From the NCBI GenBank assembly GCA_031552145.1, contig JAVBMV010000001.1, forward strand, positions 62,001 to 126,000: a stretch of 64,000 bases of DNA, read 5' to 3'. Below, piece after piece: positions 44,709 through 53,987 of this stretch; position 1 is the stretch's first letter, and each line of letters begins with the position of its first letter. This DNA comes from JAVBMV01 sp031552145 (lineage in GTDB: Bacteria > Myxococcota > Myxococcia > Myxococcales > UBA5297). The position numbers and the translations under genes are program-made. Below the pieces are notes generated by a model that was given only the letters and a program-made list of their open reading frames with translations, was not told where the DNA came from and made no database searches.

Positions 44709-45881
44709 ATGCGCCCTGTAGCACCCAGATCGCTAGGAATCTACCTTCACTTTCCCTACTGCCGCTCCAAGTGCCCCTACTGCGACTTTGCCTCGCAGGC
44801 CTCCCCTGTTCCGCACAGACGGTACGCGAGGGCGATCGTTCGAGAGCTGGCGCAACGCGGCCTCCCGAGGCGGGAGGTCCATTCACTCTACCTGGGAGGC
44901 GGTACGCCTTCGCTCTGGAGCGCGGGCGCCATCGGAGAGCTGCTCGAGGTGCTCGAGCATTCCTTCCAGTTCGCGACACAGGCCGAGCGGACTGTTGAGG
45001 TGAACCCAGACTCGGCCGAGGAACGGCGCCTGCGCGCCCTGCGCCAGCTCGGCTTCAATCGGCTCTCCATCGGCGTGCAGTCCTTTGACCCCAAAGTGCT
45101 GCTGCTCATGGGGCGCCGGCACACCGCGGAGGGCGCGGCCGAGGCGGCGCGCTCCGCGCGCGCGGCGGGCTTCGAAAACCTCTCGCTCGATCTCATCTTC
45201 GGTTCGCCCGGTCAGGATCTCGCGATCCTGCGCGGTGACCTCGACGCGGCAATCTCCCTGGAGCCGGAGCACCTCTCCTGCTACGCGCTCACCCTCACCG
45301 AGCTCGCCATCGAAGTGCCCATGGCCAAGTGGGTCGCCCAGGGGACGGTGCCGCTTCCCAGCGAGGAGGAGCAGTGGGAGATGGGCGACCTGGTCCGCGA
45401 CCGGCTCGCCAGCGCCGGATACGAGCGGTACGAGATCTCCAACTACGCGCGGGGAGGCCACCGCTCGCGTCACAACGACCTCTACTGGACCGGCGGCGAG
45501 TATCTGGGGCTAGGTTGCGGCGCCGTGGGCTTTCTCTACGGCGATCCGGCCGAGCCCCGCGGCGGCGGCCGCCGCTGGGGGAATTACCGCGATCCCGCCA
45601 AGTATCTGCGCGCCATCGAGGAGGGGAGTTCGCCGGAAGAGTGGAGCGAACAGCTCTCCGCCGAGCAGCTCTTCGCCGAGCGCATGGCGATGGGGCTGCG
45701 GCGCGTGGAGGGCGTGGACTTGGCGCGCGCCTGCGAAGAGCTGGGGCGCGACCGGCGCGCGCTCGACGGCGTGATCGAGAAGCTGGTTGGACAGGAGCTG
45801 GCGGTGGCGGAGGGAGCCACCCTCCGCCTCACCCCGCGCGGCCTCGATCTGCACACCGAGGTCGCCGCGCGCTTCGTCTGA
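44709..45881 (+). CDS. hemW: Radical SAM protein HemW (heme chaperone, HemN-like)
   Basis: 390 aa. The radical SAM motif CRSKCPYC (Cys18, 22, 25) sits in LGIYLHFPYCRSKCPYCDF, followed by YLGGGTPSLW, EVNPDS, NRLSIGVQSF and SLDLIFGSPGQ. The C-terminal HemW winged-helix region is present. HemW proteins insert or carry heme rather than oxidise coproporphyrinogen. I chose ATG 44709 because GGAGG is 5 nt upstream; GTG 44703 overlaps that site. Heme handling fits an organism with several heme oxidases, but the gene is housekeeping in many bacteria. Confidence 0.93.
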   Translation: MRPVAPRSLGIYLHFPYCRSKCPYCDFASQASPVPHRRYARAIVRELAQRGLPRREVHSLYLGGGTPSLWSAGAIGELLEVLEHSFQFATQAERTVEVNPDSAEERRLRALRQLGFNRLSIGVQSFDPKVLLLMGRRHTAEGAAEAARSARAAGFENLSLDLIFGSPGQDLAILRGDLDAAISLEPEHLSCYALTLTELAIEVPMAKWVAQGTVPLPSEEEQWEMGDLVRDRLASAGYERYEISNYARGGHRSRHNDLYWTGGEYLGLGCGAVGFLYGDPAEPRGGGRRWGNYRDPAKYLRAIEEGSSPEEWSEQLSAEQLFAERMAMGLRRVEGVDLARACEELGRDRRALDGVIEKLVGQELAVAEGATLRLTPRGLDLHTEVAARFV

Positions 45882-45893
45882 AGCAGCCTCCGC

Positions 45894-47513
45894 TCAGCGT
45901 TTCGCCAGCTGCTCGAAGAAGTCGTTTCCCTTGTCGTCGGTCAGGATGAAGGCGGGGAAGTCGATCACCTCGATCTCGTAGATCGCCTCCATGCCCAGCT
46001 CGGGATACTCGAGCAGCTTCACCCGTTTGATGTTCTCCTTGGCCAGCACCGCCGCGGGGCCGCCGATGGAGCCCAGGTAGAAACCGCCATGCTTGGCGCA
46101 GGAGGTGGCGACCACCTTGGAGCGATTCCCCTTGGCGATCATCACGAGCGAGCCGCCCTCGGCCTGGAAGCGCTCGACATAGGAGTCCATGCGCCCCGCG
46201 GTGGTGGGCCCGAAGGAGCCCGAGGCCATCCCCGGCGGCGTCTTCGCCGGCCCCGCGTAATAGATGGGGTGCTCCTTCACATAGTCGGGCAGTCCCTCGC
46301 CCCGCTCGAGCCGCTCCGCCAACTTCGCGTGGGCGATGTCGCGCGCGACGATGATGGTGCCGGTGAGCAGGAGTGGCGTCGTGACGGGGTGCTTCGAGAG
46401 CTCCGCCAGGATCTCCTTCATCGGGCGGTTGAGATCGATGGCGACGCCCTGCGCCTTGGCAGCCTGGAAGCGCTCGGGCAGGAAGCGCCCCGGGTTCTTC
46501 TCGAGCCGCTCGAGCCAGAGGCCGTGCCTGTCGATCTTCGCCTTCACGTTCCTATCTGCCGAGCAGCTCACCCCCATGCCCACGGGGCAGGAGGCGCCGT
46601 GGCGCGGCAACCGCACCACCCGGACGTCGAGCGCGAAGTGCCTGCCGCCAAACTGCGCCCCCAGGCCGCAGCCGCGCGCCGCCTCCAGCAGCCGCTCCTC
46701 CAGCTCCAGATCGCGGAAGGCGCGCCCCTGGGCATTGCCACTGGTGGGCAGCGCGTCGAGGTAGCCGGTCGAGGCCAGCTTCACCGCCTTGAGGTTTGCC
46801 TCGGCCGAGGTGCCGCCGATGGCGAAGGCCAGGTGATAGGGAGGGCAGGCGGCGGTGCCCAGCGTCTTCATCTTCTCCACGAGGAAGCGCTCCAGCACGC
46901 CGGGGGAGAGCAGCGCGCGCGTCTCCTGGAAGAGCATCGTCTTGTTGGCCGAGCCGCCCCCCTTCGCCACGAAGAGGAAGTGGTATTCGTCGCCCTCCTG
47001 GGCGTAGAGGTCGATCTGGGCGGGCAGATTGCACTCGGTGTTCACCTCGTCATAGAGCGAGGTGGGCGCGTTCTGCGAGTAGCGCAGGTTCTCTTTCGTG
47101 TAGGTCTCGAAGACGCCGCGCGCCAGCGCCTCCTCGTCGTCGCAGCCGGTGAAGACCCGCTGCCCTTTCTTACCGATGATGGTCGCGGTGCCGGTGTCCT
47201 GGCAGAAGGGGAGCGCCCCCTCTGCCGAGACCATGGCGTTCTTCAGCATGGCGATGGCGACGCCCACATCGTTCGGCGACGACTCCGGGTCGTCGAGGAT
47301 GGCCGCCACCTTCTCCCAGTGGGCCGGGCGCAGATAGAAGCTCACCTGGCGCAGCGCTTCCGCGGCGAGCCGGGTCAGCCCCTCGGGCGCTACCCGCAGC
47401 ATCGGCTCGCCCTCGAAGGAGCCCCTCGACACATGCTCCGAGGTGATGAGGTCGTACTGGGTCTCATCGGGTCCCAGGGGATAGAGCTTCTGGAACTGGA
47501 AGGGGGACGTCAT
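45894..47513 (-). CDS. fumA: Class I fumarate hydratase ([4Fe-4S], FumA type)
   Basis: 539-aa iron-sulfur enzyme of the TCA cycle that interconverts fumarate and malate. Single-chain form with alpha and beta regions fused. Conserved parts: PFCQDTGTATIIGKKGQ with a cluster Cys, NTECNLPAQIDLY, AKGGGSANKT, SCPVGMGVSC, and in the C-terminal half LLLTGTIIVARDIAHAKL and SFGPTTAGRMDSYVE. GGAG stands 9 nt before the ATG. Convergent with hemW (12 nt apart) and divergent from rplM. Confidence 0.95.
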   Translation of the reverse strand: MTSPFQFQKLYPLGPDETQYDLITSEHVSRGSFEGEPMLRVAPEGLTRLAAEALRQVSFYLRPAHWEKVAAILDDPESSPNDVGVAIAMLKNAMVSAEGALPFCQDTGTATIIGKKGQRVFTGCDDEEALARGVFETYTKENLRYSQNAPTSLYDEVNTECNLPAQIDLYAQEGDEYHFLFVAKGGGSANKTMLFQETRALLSPGVLERFLVEKMKTLGTAACPPYHLAFAIGGTSAEANLKAVKLASTGYLDALPTSGNAQGRAFRDLELEERLLEAARGCGLGAQFGGRHFALDVRVVRLPRHGASCPVGMGVSCSADRNVKAKIDRHGLWLERLEKNPGRFLPERFQAAKAQGVAIDLNRPMKEILAELSKHPVTTPLLLTGTIIVARDIAHAKLAERLERGEGLPDYVKEHPIYYAGPAKTPPGMASGSFGPTTAGRMDSYVERFQAEGGSLVMIAKGNRSKVVATSCAKHGGFYLGSIGGPAAVLAKENIKRVKLLEYPELGMEAIYEIEVIDFPAFILTDDKGNDFFEQLAKR

Positions 47514-47616
47514 GGCGTGCTTCTCCAGGCGAAAGAGGGCATGATGGCGCTACGAGCCGCGCCCTGGGATGTTGGGCGCTGCTTGCCGCGCCCGGAGGGG
47601 TTAACTAGCACGGAGC

Positions 47617-47645
47617 TTGACATGGGCGCGCCGTTCCCCTAGAAG
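47617..47645 (+). promoter_or_regulatory. Sigma-70-like promoter for rplM-rpsI
   Basis: A perfect -35 TTGACA (47617-47622) is followed after exactly 17 nt by TAGAAG (47640-47645, 4 of 6 matches to the -10 box). It lies 67 nt before the rplM start, in the fumarase-rplM divergent spacer. Confidence 0.6.
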
Positions 47646-47712
47646 AGCCCCCCTTTCGCGTGGACAGCAGGCAGGGCCGCGCCCAGTGTTTTCGAGGAGT
47701 ACGGAGTCGACG

Positions 47713-48150
47713 ATGGTTAACAGAGGCACCTACAGCGCGACGCCCGCCGACATCAGCCGGCGTTGGTTCGTGATCGACGTCGAGGGGAAGGTCCTGGGGC
47801 GCTCGGCGACCCAGATCGCCAGCATCCTCCGTGGCAAGCTCAACCCCCGCTACACGCCCTCCTTCGACACCGGCGATCATGTGATCGTCATCAACGCCGG
47901 CAAGGTGAAGCTGACGGGGAGCAAAGAGACCAAGAAGCTCTACTACACTCACTCGCTCCATCCCGGCGGACTCAAGACCACCACCGCCGAGCGGCTGCGC
48001 GAGCGTCACCCCGAAGATCTTGTCATCAACGCCGTCAGGCGCATGCTCCCGCGCAACGCGCTCGGGCGCCAGATGATGACCAAGCTGCGCGTTTATTCCG
48101 GTCCCGAGCACTGCCATCAGGCCCAGATGCCGGTCGAGTACAAGGTTTAG
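47713..48150 (+). CDS. rplM: 50S ribosomal protein L13
   Basis: 145 aa, usual length. Signature stretches include RRWFVIDVEGKVLGRSATQIA, GDHVIVINAGKVKLTG, YYTHSLHPGG and AVRRMLPRNALGRQMM. The ATG has GGAG 7 nt upstream and starts at the family's N-terminus. It forms the classic two-gene operon with rpsI, 11 nt downstream. Confidence 0.97.
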   Translation: MVNRGTYSATPADISRRWFVIDVEGKVLGRSATQIASILRGKLNPRYTPSFDTGDHVIVINAGKVKLTGSKETKKLYYTHSLHPGGLKTTTAERLRERHPEDLVINAVRRMLPRNALGRQMMTKLRVYSGPEHCHQAQMPVEYKV

Positions 48151-48161
48151 GAGAGAAGACC

Positions 48162-48554
48162 ATGTCTGAGCAGAAGCCCTACGGAACCGGTCGCCGCAAA
48201 GAGGCCGTCGCGCGTGTACGTCTCACCCCTGGCACGGGAGTGATCACCGTCAACGATCGCGCTCTGGACAACTACTTCGGCCGCGAGACGGCGAAGATGA
48301 TTCTGATGCAGCCGCTCGAGCTGACGCAGCAGAAGGAGAAGCTCGACATCGCCGTCAACGTCTGCGGCGGCGGCCTCTCCGGCCAGGCCGACGCGATTCG
48401 CCACGGCATCACCCGCGCGCTCTGCGTCTACAATCCCGAGTTCAGGCCCGTGCTGAAGAAGGCCGGCTTCGTCACTCGCGACGCCCGCGCCGTCGAGCGC
48501 AAGAAGTACGGCCGTCCCGGTGCCCGCAAGCGCTTCCAGTTCAGCAAGCGCTAA
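48162..48554 (+). CDS. rpsI: 30S ribosomal protein S9
   Basis: 130 aa. GTGRRKEAVARVRL at the start, GGGLSGQADAIRHGITRAL in the middle and the basic tail KKYGRPGARKRFQFSKR ending in Lys-Arg, which reaches the decoding site. AGGAG lies before the ATG. Last gene of the rplM-rpsI operon; a clear intrinsic terminator begins 25 nt after the stop. Confidence 0.97.
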   Translation: MSEQKPYGTGRRKEAVARVRLTPGTGVITVNDRALDNYFGRETAKMILMQPLELTQQKEKLDIAVNVCGGGLSGQADAIRHGITRALCVYNPEFRPVLKKAGFVTRDARAVERKKYGRPGARKRFQFSKR

Positions 48555-48579
48555 AGCGCGACGACATCACTGCTTTTTC

Positions 48580-48617
48580 GAGGCGAGCTGCTTTTGCGGC
48601 TCGCCTCTTTTATTTTT
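48580..48617 (+). terminator. Intrinsic terminator after rpsI
   Basis: A 9-bp perfect stem GAGGCGAGC/GCTCGCCTC (48580-48588 with 48599-48607) and a 10-nt loop are followed by TTTTATTTTT. The T-tract runs over the stop codon of the convergent phosphoesterase gene. It would not work for the opposite strand, which has A-rather than T-rich sequence beyond the stem. Confidence 0.9.
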
Positions 48618-49347
48618 ACCTCCCCACCCGCACAACCCGATAGGCCCTCCCAAACCTGCTCCGCAGCAGGGTCGCGGCGGCGTTGTAGACCGGGATACCT
48701 CCGGCGGTCGTGCCCTCCAGGTGGCCGTTGTGGGCGTGGCCGTGGACCGCAAGCGTAGCGCCGAACTGCTCGATCGCGTCGGCGAGGCGTGAGCTGCCCA
48801 AGAATGGGAGCACCTCGGGATTCTCTCCCTCCACGGTGCTCTTGATGGGGGCGTAGTGGGTCAGCGCCACGCGCACGGGGTAGGCCTGCGCGCGCGCCAA
48901 GGCGGCCTCGAGCTTCAGCGCCTCATTCACTGCTTCGAGCACAAAGCTCTTGATGACCTCCTCGCCCCAGGGCTGCAATGCCGCCCTGCCGAAGCCGCCG
49001 CAGAACCCCTTCGCGCCAGCGATGGCTACGCGCTCTCCGAAGAGCGCCAGGTCGCCGTCGAGCACCCGAATGCCCATGCGCGTCAGGGCCCGCATCAGCT
49101 CTTCGGCTTCACCATGCTCGTGGTCATGATTCCCCAGGACCGCCACCTTCGGCAGGCGCAGGTTGGCGAGCTCCGCGCCGAGCAGCTCCGCCTCCTCCAG
49201 AGAGCCATGGTCGGTCAGATCACCCGCGATGAGCAGCAGCTCGGCCTCGTCGTCCACCGACGCGAACTCAGCCCGCAGAGCGCCGGGCGGGGTTGCGCCG
49301 GCGTGGAGGTCGCCGGTTATCGCGATGGAGAAGGTTTCGCTGCTCAC
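48616..49347 (-). CDS. Metallophosphoesterase (calcineurin-like)
   Basis: 243 aa. Two-metal phosphoesterase motifs in order: ITGDLHAG, IAGDLTDHG, LGNHDHEHG, LTHYAP and VHGHAHNG. There is no signal peptide, so it is cytoplasmic. I chose GTG 49347 because AGGGGGAG is just upstream and it makes a 4-nt GTGA overlap with the upstream nucleotidyltransferase gene; GTG 49371 lies inside that gene. The coupling suggests the two products act together. Substrate unknown. Confidence 0.85.
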   Translation of the reverse strand: MSSETFSIAITGDLHAGATPPGALRAEFASVDDEAELLLIAGDLTDHGSLEEAELLGAELANLRLPKVAVLGNHDHEHGEAEELMRALTRMGIRVLDGDLALFGERVAIAGAKGFCGGFGRAALQPWGEEVIKSFVLEAVNEALKLEAALARAQAYPVRVALTHYAPIKSTVEGENPEVLPFLGSSRLADAIEQFGATLAVHGHAHNGHLEGTTAGGIPVYNAAATLLRSRFGRAYRVVRVGR

Positions 49348-50129
49348 CGCTCCCCCTTCAGCTCGAGCCACCTCGCCACCTCCAGCGGCCGCGCGTCGGT
49401 CAGCCCATCGCGCAGGTCGGGCTCATATTGGACGGCCGAGAGGAAGGTACCCCTGCAGAGGCGCGCCTCTCGCCCCAGCGCCGGACGCCGCGCGTGCGCC
49501 ATCAGGTCGTCGAGGACCCACTCAGGCACTTTCCATTTCTCTCCAGGGAAGGCGAAGCCGAAGAGCAGCAGGTGCGCGAGCAGCACCTCCAGATGGGGTG
49601 CCATGCGCCAGAGGAGGTAGCTCCAATCGATCTGCGCATGCGCGGCCCGGATCAGGTGGTGGATATCGGCGCCGTCGTACCGCTCCCGCTCCTGCACATA
49701 GGCCTTCGACCAGATGATCTCCTCGATGGCCGCCATTGGAACCGAGAGGCCCATCAGGCGGCAGTGGCGCGCCCGGGAAAACCAGAGGTCGTCCACTTCC
49801 GTCACGCCATTGCCCGAGCAGAAGATTAGGTCGACATATTCGCCGTCGGGCGCGAAGCCCTTGGCGATCCAGAGCGGGTCGGGCACCTCCACGCGGAAAC
49901 CCGCCGAGGCGAGGCAGGCGAGCGCTCGGGCCACGTCGGCGCGGCGGCAGCAGAGGTCCAGATCCTTCGTGTCGCGCGTAATGCCCGTGTACTCACGCAT
50001 CGAGTAGGCGCCCGCCACGACGTAGGGAATGCGATCCGAGTTCAGCGCCTGCAGCGCGGCCCTGCGCGCCGCCACCTGGCTGGCGGTATCAATCTGCCCG
50101 CGCTCACGCCCCTCCAGGCCCCTGCCCAT
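49344..50129 (-). CDS. Nucleotidyltransferase-fold protein coupled to a phosphoesterase
   Basis: 261 aa. The N-terminal part holds VVAGAYSMREYTGITRDT followed by KDLDL, a nucleotidyltransferase-superfamily pattern in which the two Asp of DLD are likely metal ligands. A later part (EEIIWSKAYVQERERYDGAD) resembles helical regions of similar putative transferases. I chose ATG 50129: the longer open frame runs into recF on the other strand and loses family likeness. It overlaps the phosphoesterase gene by 4 nt and is divergent from recF. It may modify an RNA or protein; no partner toxin-antitoxin signature is visible. Confidence 0.75.
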   Translation of the reverse strand: MGRGLEGRERGQIDTASQVAARRAALQALNSDRIPYVVAGAYSMREYTGITRDTKDLDLCCRRADVARALACLASAGFRVEVPDPLWIAKGFAPDGEYVDLIFCSGNGVTEVDDLWFSRARHCRLMGLSVPMAAIEEIIWSKAYVQERERYDGADIHHLIRAAHAQIDWSYLLWRMAPHLEVLLAHLLLFGFAFPGEKWKVPEWVLDDLMAHARRPALGREARLCRGTFLSAVQYEPDLRDGLTDARPLEVARWLELKGER

Positions 50130-50219
50130 GCCCGTAGTCTTATGCCCTCGGATGCTCCTGGCACGGCCCTCGTGCGCTAGAGTGCTGCCCGCCGCGACCG
50201 GCTCCGCTCCTCTCTCTGC

Positions 50220-51338
50220 ATGCGCCTCCTCTCCCTCCAAGTCGACGATTTTCGCAACCTCCAGCGGGCAGATCTCTCCCCCTCCGCCGGCGCCACCGTG
50301 CTCATCGGCGCCAATGGCCAAGGCAAGACCAACCTGCTCGAGGCGCTCTACCTGCTCGTTACGCTGAGGCCGCTGCGCGCGCAGCGGCTGGGCGAACTGG
50401 TGCGCTTCGGGTGCGAGCGGGCGCGCGTGGTGGGGCGCATGGAGCTCTCTGGGGCGGAGCGCGAGCTGGCGGTGGAGGTGACCGCGGGCGGCCGCGAGGC
50501 CTTCGTCGACGGCAAGGCAGTGGCGGGGCTCGCCGATTACTTCGGCGGAGTCTCGGTGGTGGCCTTCACCCCCGACGATCTCTCGGTCGTGAAGGGCTCT
50601 CCAGATGGCCGGCGCAAGCTGCTCGACCGCGCGGTCTTCAACCGCTTCCCGGCCCATTTGGAGGCGATGCGCGCCTACGCCCGCGCGCTCAGGCAGCGCA
50701 ATCGGGCGCTGAAGGAGGGCGCACCCCGCGCGCTGATCGACTCCTATGGCGAGCTGCTCGCGAGGAGCGGCGCGCAGGTCTGGCTGCGCAGGCGCGCGCT
50801 CCTCGCCGAGCTCTCCCCGCGCGTGGCGCAGGGCTTCGAGGCGATCGCCCCCGGCGACGGCGGCGCCTCCCTCGCGCTCGACTCGGCCCTAGGCGACGGA
50901 GAGGACAAGGCATTGGAAGGTACGTGCGAGGTGCGAGCGATAGAGGCGCTCCTCGCGGCGCTGCAGCGCGCGACGGCGCGCGATCTCGAGCGCGGCTTCA
51001 CCTCGGTGGGGCCGCACGTCGACGATCTGGAGCTGAAGGTCGGCGGGCGCTCGGCGCGGCTCTATGCCTCGCAGGGGCAACAGCGGGCGCTGGTGCTCGC
51101 CTTCAAGACGGCCGAGATCGAGAACCTGCGCGAAATGCTCGGCGCGCCTCCGCTGCTGTTGCTCGACGATGTCTCGAGCGAGCTCGACCCGGCGCGCAAC
51201 GCCTTCCTGATGCGCTATCTCAGAGGGGCGGGACTACAGGTCTTCCTCACCACCACGGACGAGCGGCTCGTCTCGGGCGCCGAGGGAGAGGGCGCGGCGC
51301 GCTACACCCTCCGGGCGGGCTGCGTCAGCGTGGGTTGA
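50220..51338 (+). CDS. recF: DNA repair and recombination protein RecF
   Basis: 372-aa SMC-like ATPase that helps load RecA at gaps. Walker A GANGQGKT (residues 30-37), the signature YASQGQQRALVLAFK and Walker B LLLLDDVSSELD are all present, with RNLQRADL at the N-terminus. Start ATG 50220. It precedes gyrB by 161 nt, the usual partner, but dnaA and dnaN are not upstream here. Confidence 0.95.
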   Translation: MRLLSLQVDDFRNLQRADLSPSAGATVLIGANGQGKTNLLEALYLLVTLRPLRAQRLGELVRFGCERARVVGRMELSGAERELAVEVTAGGREAFVDGKAVAGLADYFGGVSVVAFTPDDLSVVKGSPDGRRKLLDRAVFNRFPAHLEAMRAYARALRQRNRALKEGAPRALIDSYGELLARSGAQVWLRRRALLAELSPRVAQGFEAIAPGDGGASLALDSALGDGEDKALEGTCEVRAIEALLAALQRATARDLERGFTSVGPHVDDLELKVGGRSARLYASQGQQRALVLAFKTAEIENLREMLGAPPLLLLDDVSSELDPARNAFLMRYLRGAGLQVFLTTTDERLVSGAEGEGAARYTLRAGCVSVG

Positions 51339-51499
51339 AAACCGGAAATCTTAGAATGAAATTGAGAACTTGTGAGGCCAAGGGGCGTTTGAGTCCGCAC
51401 CCTCGTGCGTGCTAGTCTCGCGCCTGTTTTCGCGCACCGACGAAGGAGCGCGGCGAGGCAGCCGGGGGCGAGGCAGATCCGCCCTTCGGCGCCCATGGA

Positions 51500-53962
51500 G
51501 TGTCCTTGGAAAATCAGACCGAGACGGGAGCCCGCGACGTGGCTCCAAAGGCCGACTACACCGCATCGAACATCACCGTGCTCGAGGGGCTCGAGGCCGT
51601 GCGCAAGCGCCCCGGCATGTACATCGGCCCTCCCGATGACACCGGCCTCCATCAGCTCGTGTGGGAGGTGGTCGACAACTCGGTCGACGAGGCGCTCGCC
51701 GGCGAGTGCAAGAACGTCGACATCACCATCCACGTCGATCAGTCCATCAGCGTCACCGACGATGGGCGTGGCATCCCGACCGAGATGCACCCCACCGAGA
51801 ACCGCCCCACGCCCGAGGTGGTGCTCACCATCCTCCACGCGGGCGGCAAGTTCGACAACGAGGCCTACGCCTACTCCGCGGGTCTGCACGGCGTCGGCGT
51901 CTCCTGTGTCAACGCGCTCGCCGAGTACCTGGATCTCGAGATCTTCCGCGGGGGCAAGATCTATACGCAGCACTACGAGCGCGGCGTCCCCAAGACCGAG
52001 CTCTCCATCGTGGGCGAGACGGAGCGGCGAGGAACAGTCATCCGCTTCAGGCCCGACCCGCTCATCTTCGGACCGCGCGTCTTCAACTTCGACGTGCTCA
52101 GCCAGCGCCTCCGCCAGATCGCCTTCCTCAACGCCGGCCTGCACATCACCATCTCCGACGAGCGCAGCGGAAAGGCGCACGAGTTTCAATACGACGGCGG
52201 TATCAAGCAGTTCGTCGAGCACCTCAACAAGAACAAGTCGGTGCTCAACGACAAGGTGATCCACTTCGCCGCCGAGGTAGAGCGCATCCAGGTAGAGGTC
52301 GCGATCCAGTACAACGACTCCTACGACGAGATGCTCTTCTGCTTCGGCAACAATGTCTACAACGACGAAGGTGGCATGCACCTGGCCGGCTTCAAGGCGG
52401 GCCTTACGCGCACCATCAATGCCTACGCGACCGAGGGTGGGCTTTGGAAGGATCTGAAGGAGGCGCCGAGCGGCGACGACGCGCGCGAGGGAATGGTCGC
52501 CGTCATCTCGGTCAAGCTGCCCAACCCGGCCTTCGATAGCCAGCCCAAACACAAGCTCATCAACCCCGAGGTGAGGGGCGCGGTCGAGTCAATCGTCTCG
52601 GAGAAGCTCTCCTCCTTCCTCGAGGAGAACCCCGCCGTGGGGAAGCGCATCGCCCAGAAGGTGGGCGACGCGGCGCGCGCGCGCATCGCGGCCCGCAAGG
52701 CGCGCGAGACGGTGCGGCGCAAGGGCGCGCTCGACGGCGGCGCGCTGCCGGGAAAGCTGGCCGACTGCCAGGAGCGCGATCCCGCCAACAGCGAGCTCTA
52801 CATCGTCGAGGGTGACTCGGCAGGTGGCTCTGCGAAGCAGGGGCGCGATCGGCGCAATCAGGCGATCCTTCCGCTGCGTGGCAAGATCCTCAACGTCGAG
52901 AAGGCGCGCTTCGACAAGATGCTCTCCAGCGCCGAGATCGCCACGCTCATCACCGCCATCGGCACGGGCATCGGGCGCGAGGAAGGAGGGTATGACCCCG
53001 ACAAGGCGCGCTATCACCGCATCATCCTGATGACCGACGCCGACGTCGACGGCTCCCACATCCGCACGTTGCTGCTCACCTTCTTCTATCGCCAGATGCC
53101 CGAGCTGGTTCAGCGCGGCTACCTCTACATCGCGCAGCCGCCGCTCTACAAAGTGACGCGCGGTAAGCGGGAACGGTACCTGAAGGACCAGGAGGCGATG
53201 GACGAGTATCTGCTCGATACAGGCATCGATGCGTGCCGGTTCATCCTGCCCAGCGGTGAAGCGCTGGAGCCCGGCCGCCTGCGCGATCTGCTCCGGTGCG
53301 GCATCCGTTACTTGGCTGTGCTCAAGCAGATGGCGCGCCGGCGCGACGCGCGCATCGTCGACGCCCTGATGCAGGGCGCCGAGCTCGACAGCGCCATGCT
53401 GGCCGATGCGGCAGCGCTCGCCGCGGCGCTGGAGCGCGCCGCGCAGTACATCGCGCTCAATGATCCCGAGATTGCTCAGCCCTTCCGCAACCACGGCGAG
53501 CGGGCCGACCTCGAATACGGTGGAAAGGCGCTGCTCTTCAGAACAGAGATCGCCGGCGCGCAGCGCGAGACGCTGATCGATCACGCCTTCCTAAAGAGTC
53601 CCGAGATGGTGGAGCTGCGCGCGATGTACAGCGCGTTCAAGGAGCTCTCGGCGCGCCCCTACAGGCTCGAGGTCGACGAGGTGATCACCGACCATCCGAC
53701 CATCCAAGGCCTGCTCTCCGCTGTGAAGCGAGAGGCGGAGCGAGGACAAAAGATCCAGCGCTACAAGGGGCTGGGCGAGATGAACCCCGAGCAGCTTTGG
53801 GAGACCACGATGGACCCCTCGCAGCGCACGCTCCTGCGGGTGAAGGTCGACGACACCGTCGAGGCGAACGACATCTTCACCGTCCTAATGGGCGACCAAG
53901 TGGAGCCGCGGCGCGAGTTCATCGAGAAGAACGCACTCGACGTCAAGAACCTGGACGTCTAG
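51500..53962 (+). CDS. gyrB: DNA gyrase subunit B
   Basis: 820-aa type II topoisomerase ATPase subunit. GHKL motifs VDNSVDEALAG, DDGRGIPTEMH and AGLHGVGVSCVNAL; TOPRIM motifs EGDSAGGSAKQGRDR and DADVDGSHIRTLLLTFF; C-terminal RYKGLGEMNPEQLWETTMDP. GTG 51500 is the longest start but has no ribosome site; TTG 51506 has GGAG 5 nt upstream and may be the real one. Residues about 555-640 (after the TOPRIM part) form an Ala/Arg-rich insert of the kind found in long GyrB forms. Confidence 0.97.
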   Translation: MSLENQTETGARDVAPKADYTASNITVLEGLEAVRKRPGMYIGPPDDTGLHQLVWEVVDNSVDEALAGECKNVDITIHVDQSISVTDDGRGIPTEMHPTENRPTPEVVLTILHAGGKFDNEAYAYSAGLHGVGVSCVNALAEYLDLEIFRGGKIYTQHYERGVPKTELSIVGETERRGTVIRFRPDPLIFGPRVFNFDVLSQRLRQIAFLNAGLHITISDERSGKAHEFQYDGGIKQFVEHLNKNKSVLNDKVIHFAAEVERIQVEVAIQYNDSYDEMLFCFGNNVYNDEGGMHLAGFKAGLTRTINAYATEGGLWKDLKEAPSGDDAREGMVAVISVKLPNPAFDSQPKHKLINPEVRGAVESIVSEKLSSFLEENPAVGKRIAQKVGDAARARIAARKARETVRRKGALDGGALPGKLADCQERDPANSELYIVEGDSAGGSAKQGRDRRNQAILPLRGKILNVEKARFDKMLSSAEIATLITAIGTGIGREEGGYDPDKARYHRIILMTDADVDGSHIRTLLLTFFYRQMPELVQRGYLYIAQPPLYKVTRGKRERYLKDQEAMDEYLLDTGIDACRFILPSGEALEPGRLRDLLRCGIRYLAVLKQMARRRDARIVDALMQGAELDSAMLADAAALAAALERAAQYIALNDPEIAQPFRNHGERADLEYGGKALLFRTEIAGAQRETLIDHAFLKSPEMVELRAMYSAFKELSARPYRLEVDEVITDHPTIQGLLSAVKREAERGQKIQRYKGLGEMNPEQLWETTMDPSQRTLLRVKVDDTVEANDIFTVLMGDQVEPRREFIEKNALDVKNLDV

Positions 53963-53987
53963 TCGCCCGCCGCGCCCTTGCTCTCGA

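Noticed and set aside
50130..50657. N-terminal extension of the nucleotidyltransferase frame
   Set aside because: It is antisense to the conserved RecF N-terminus and carries no fold-specific residues.
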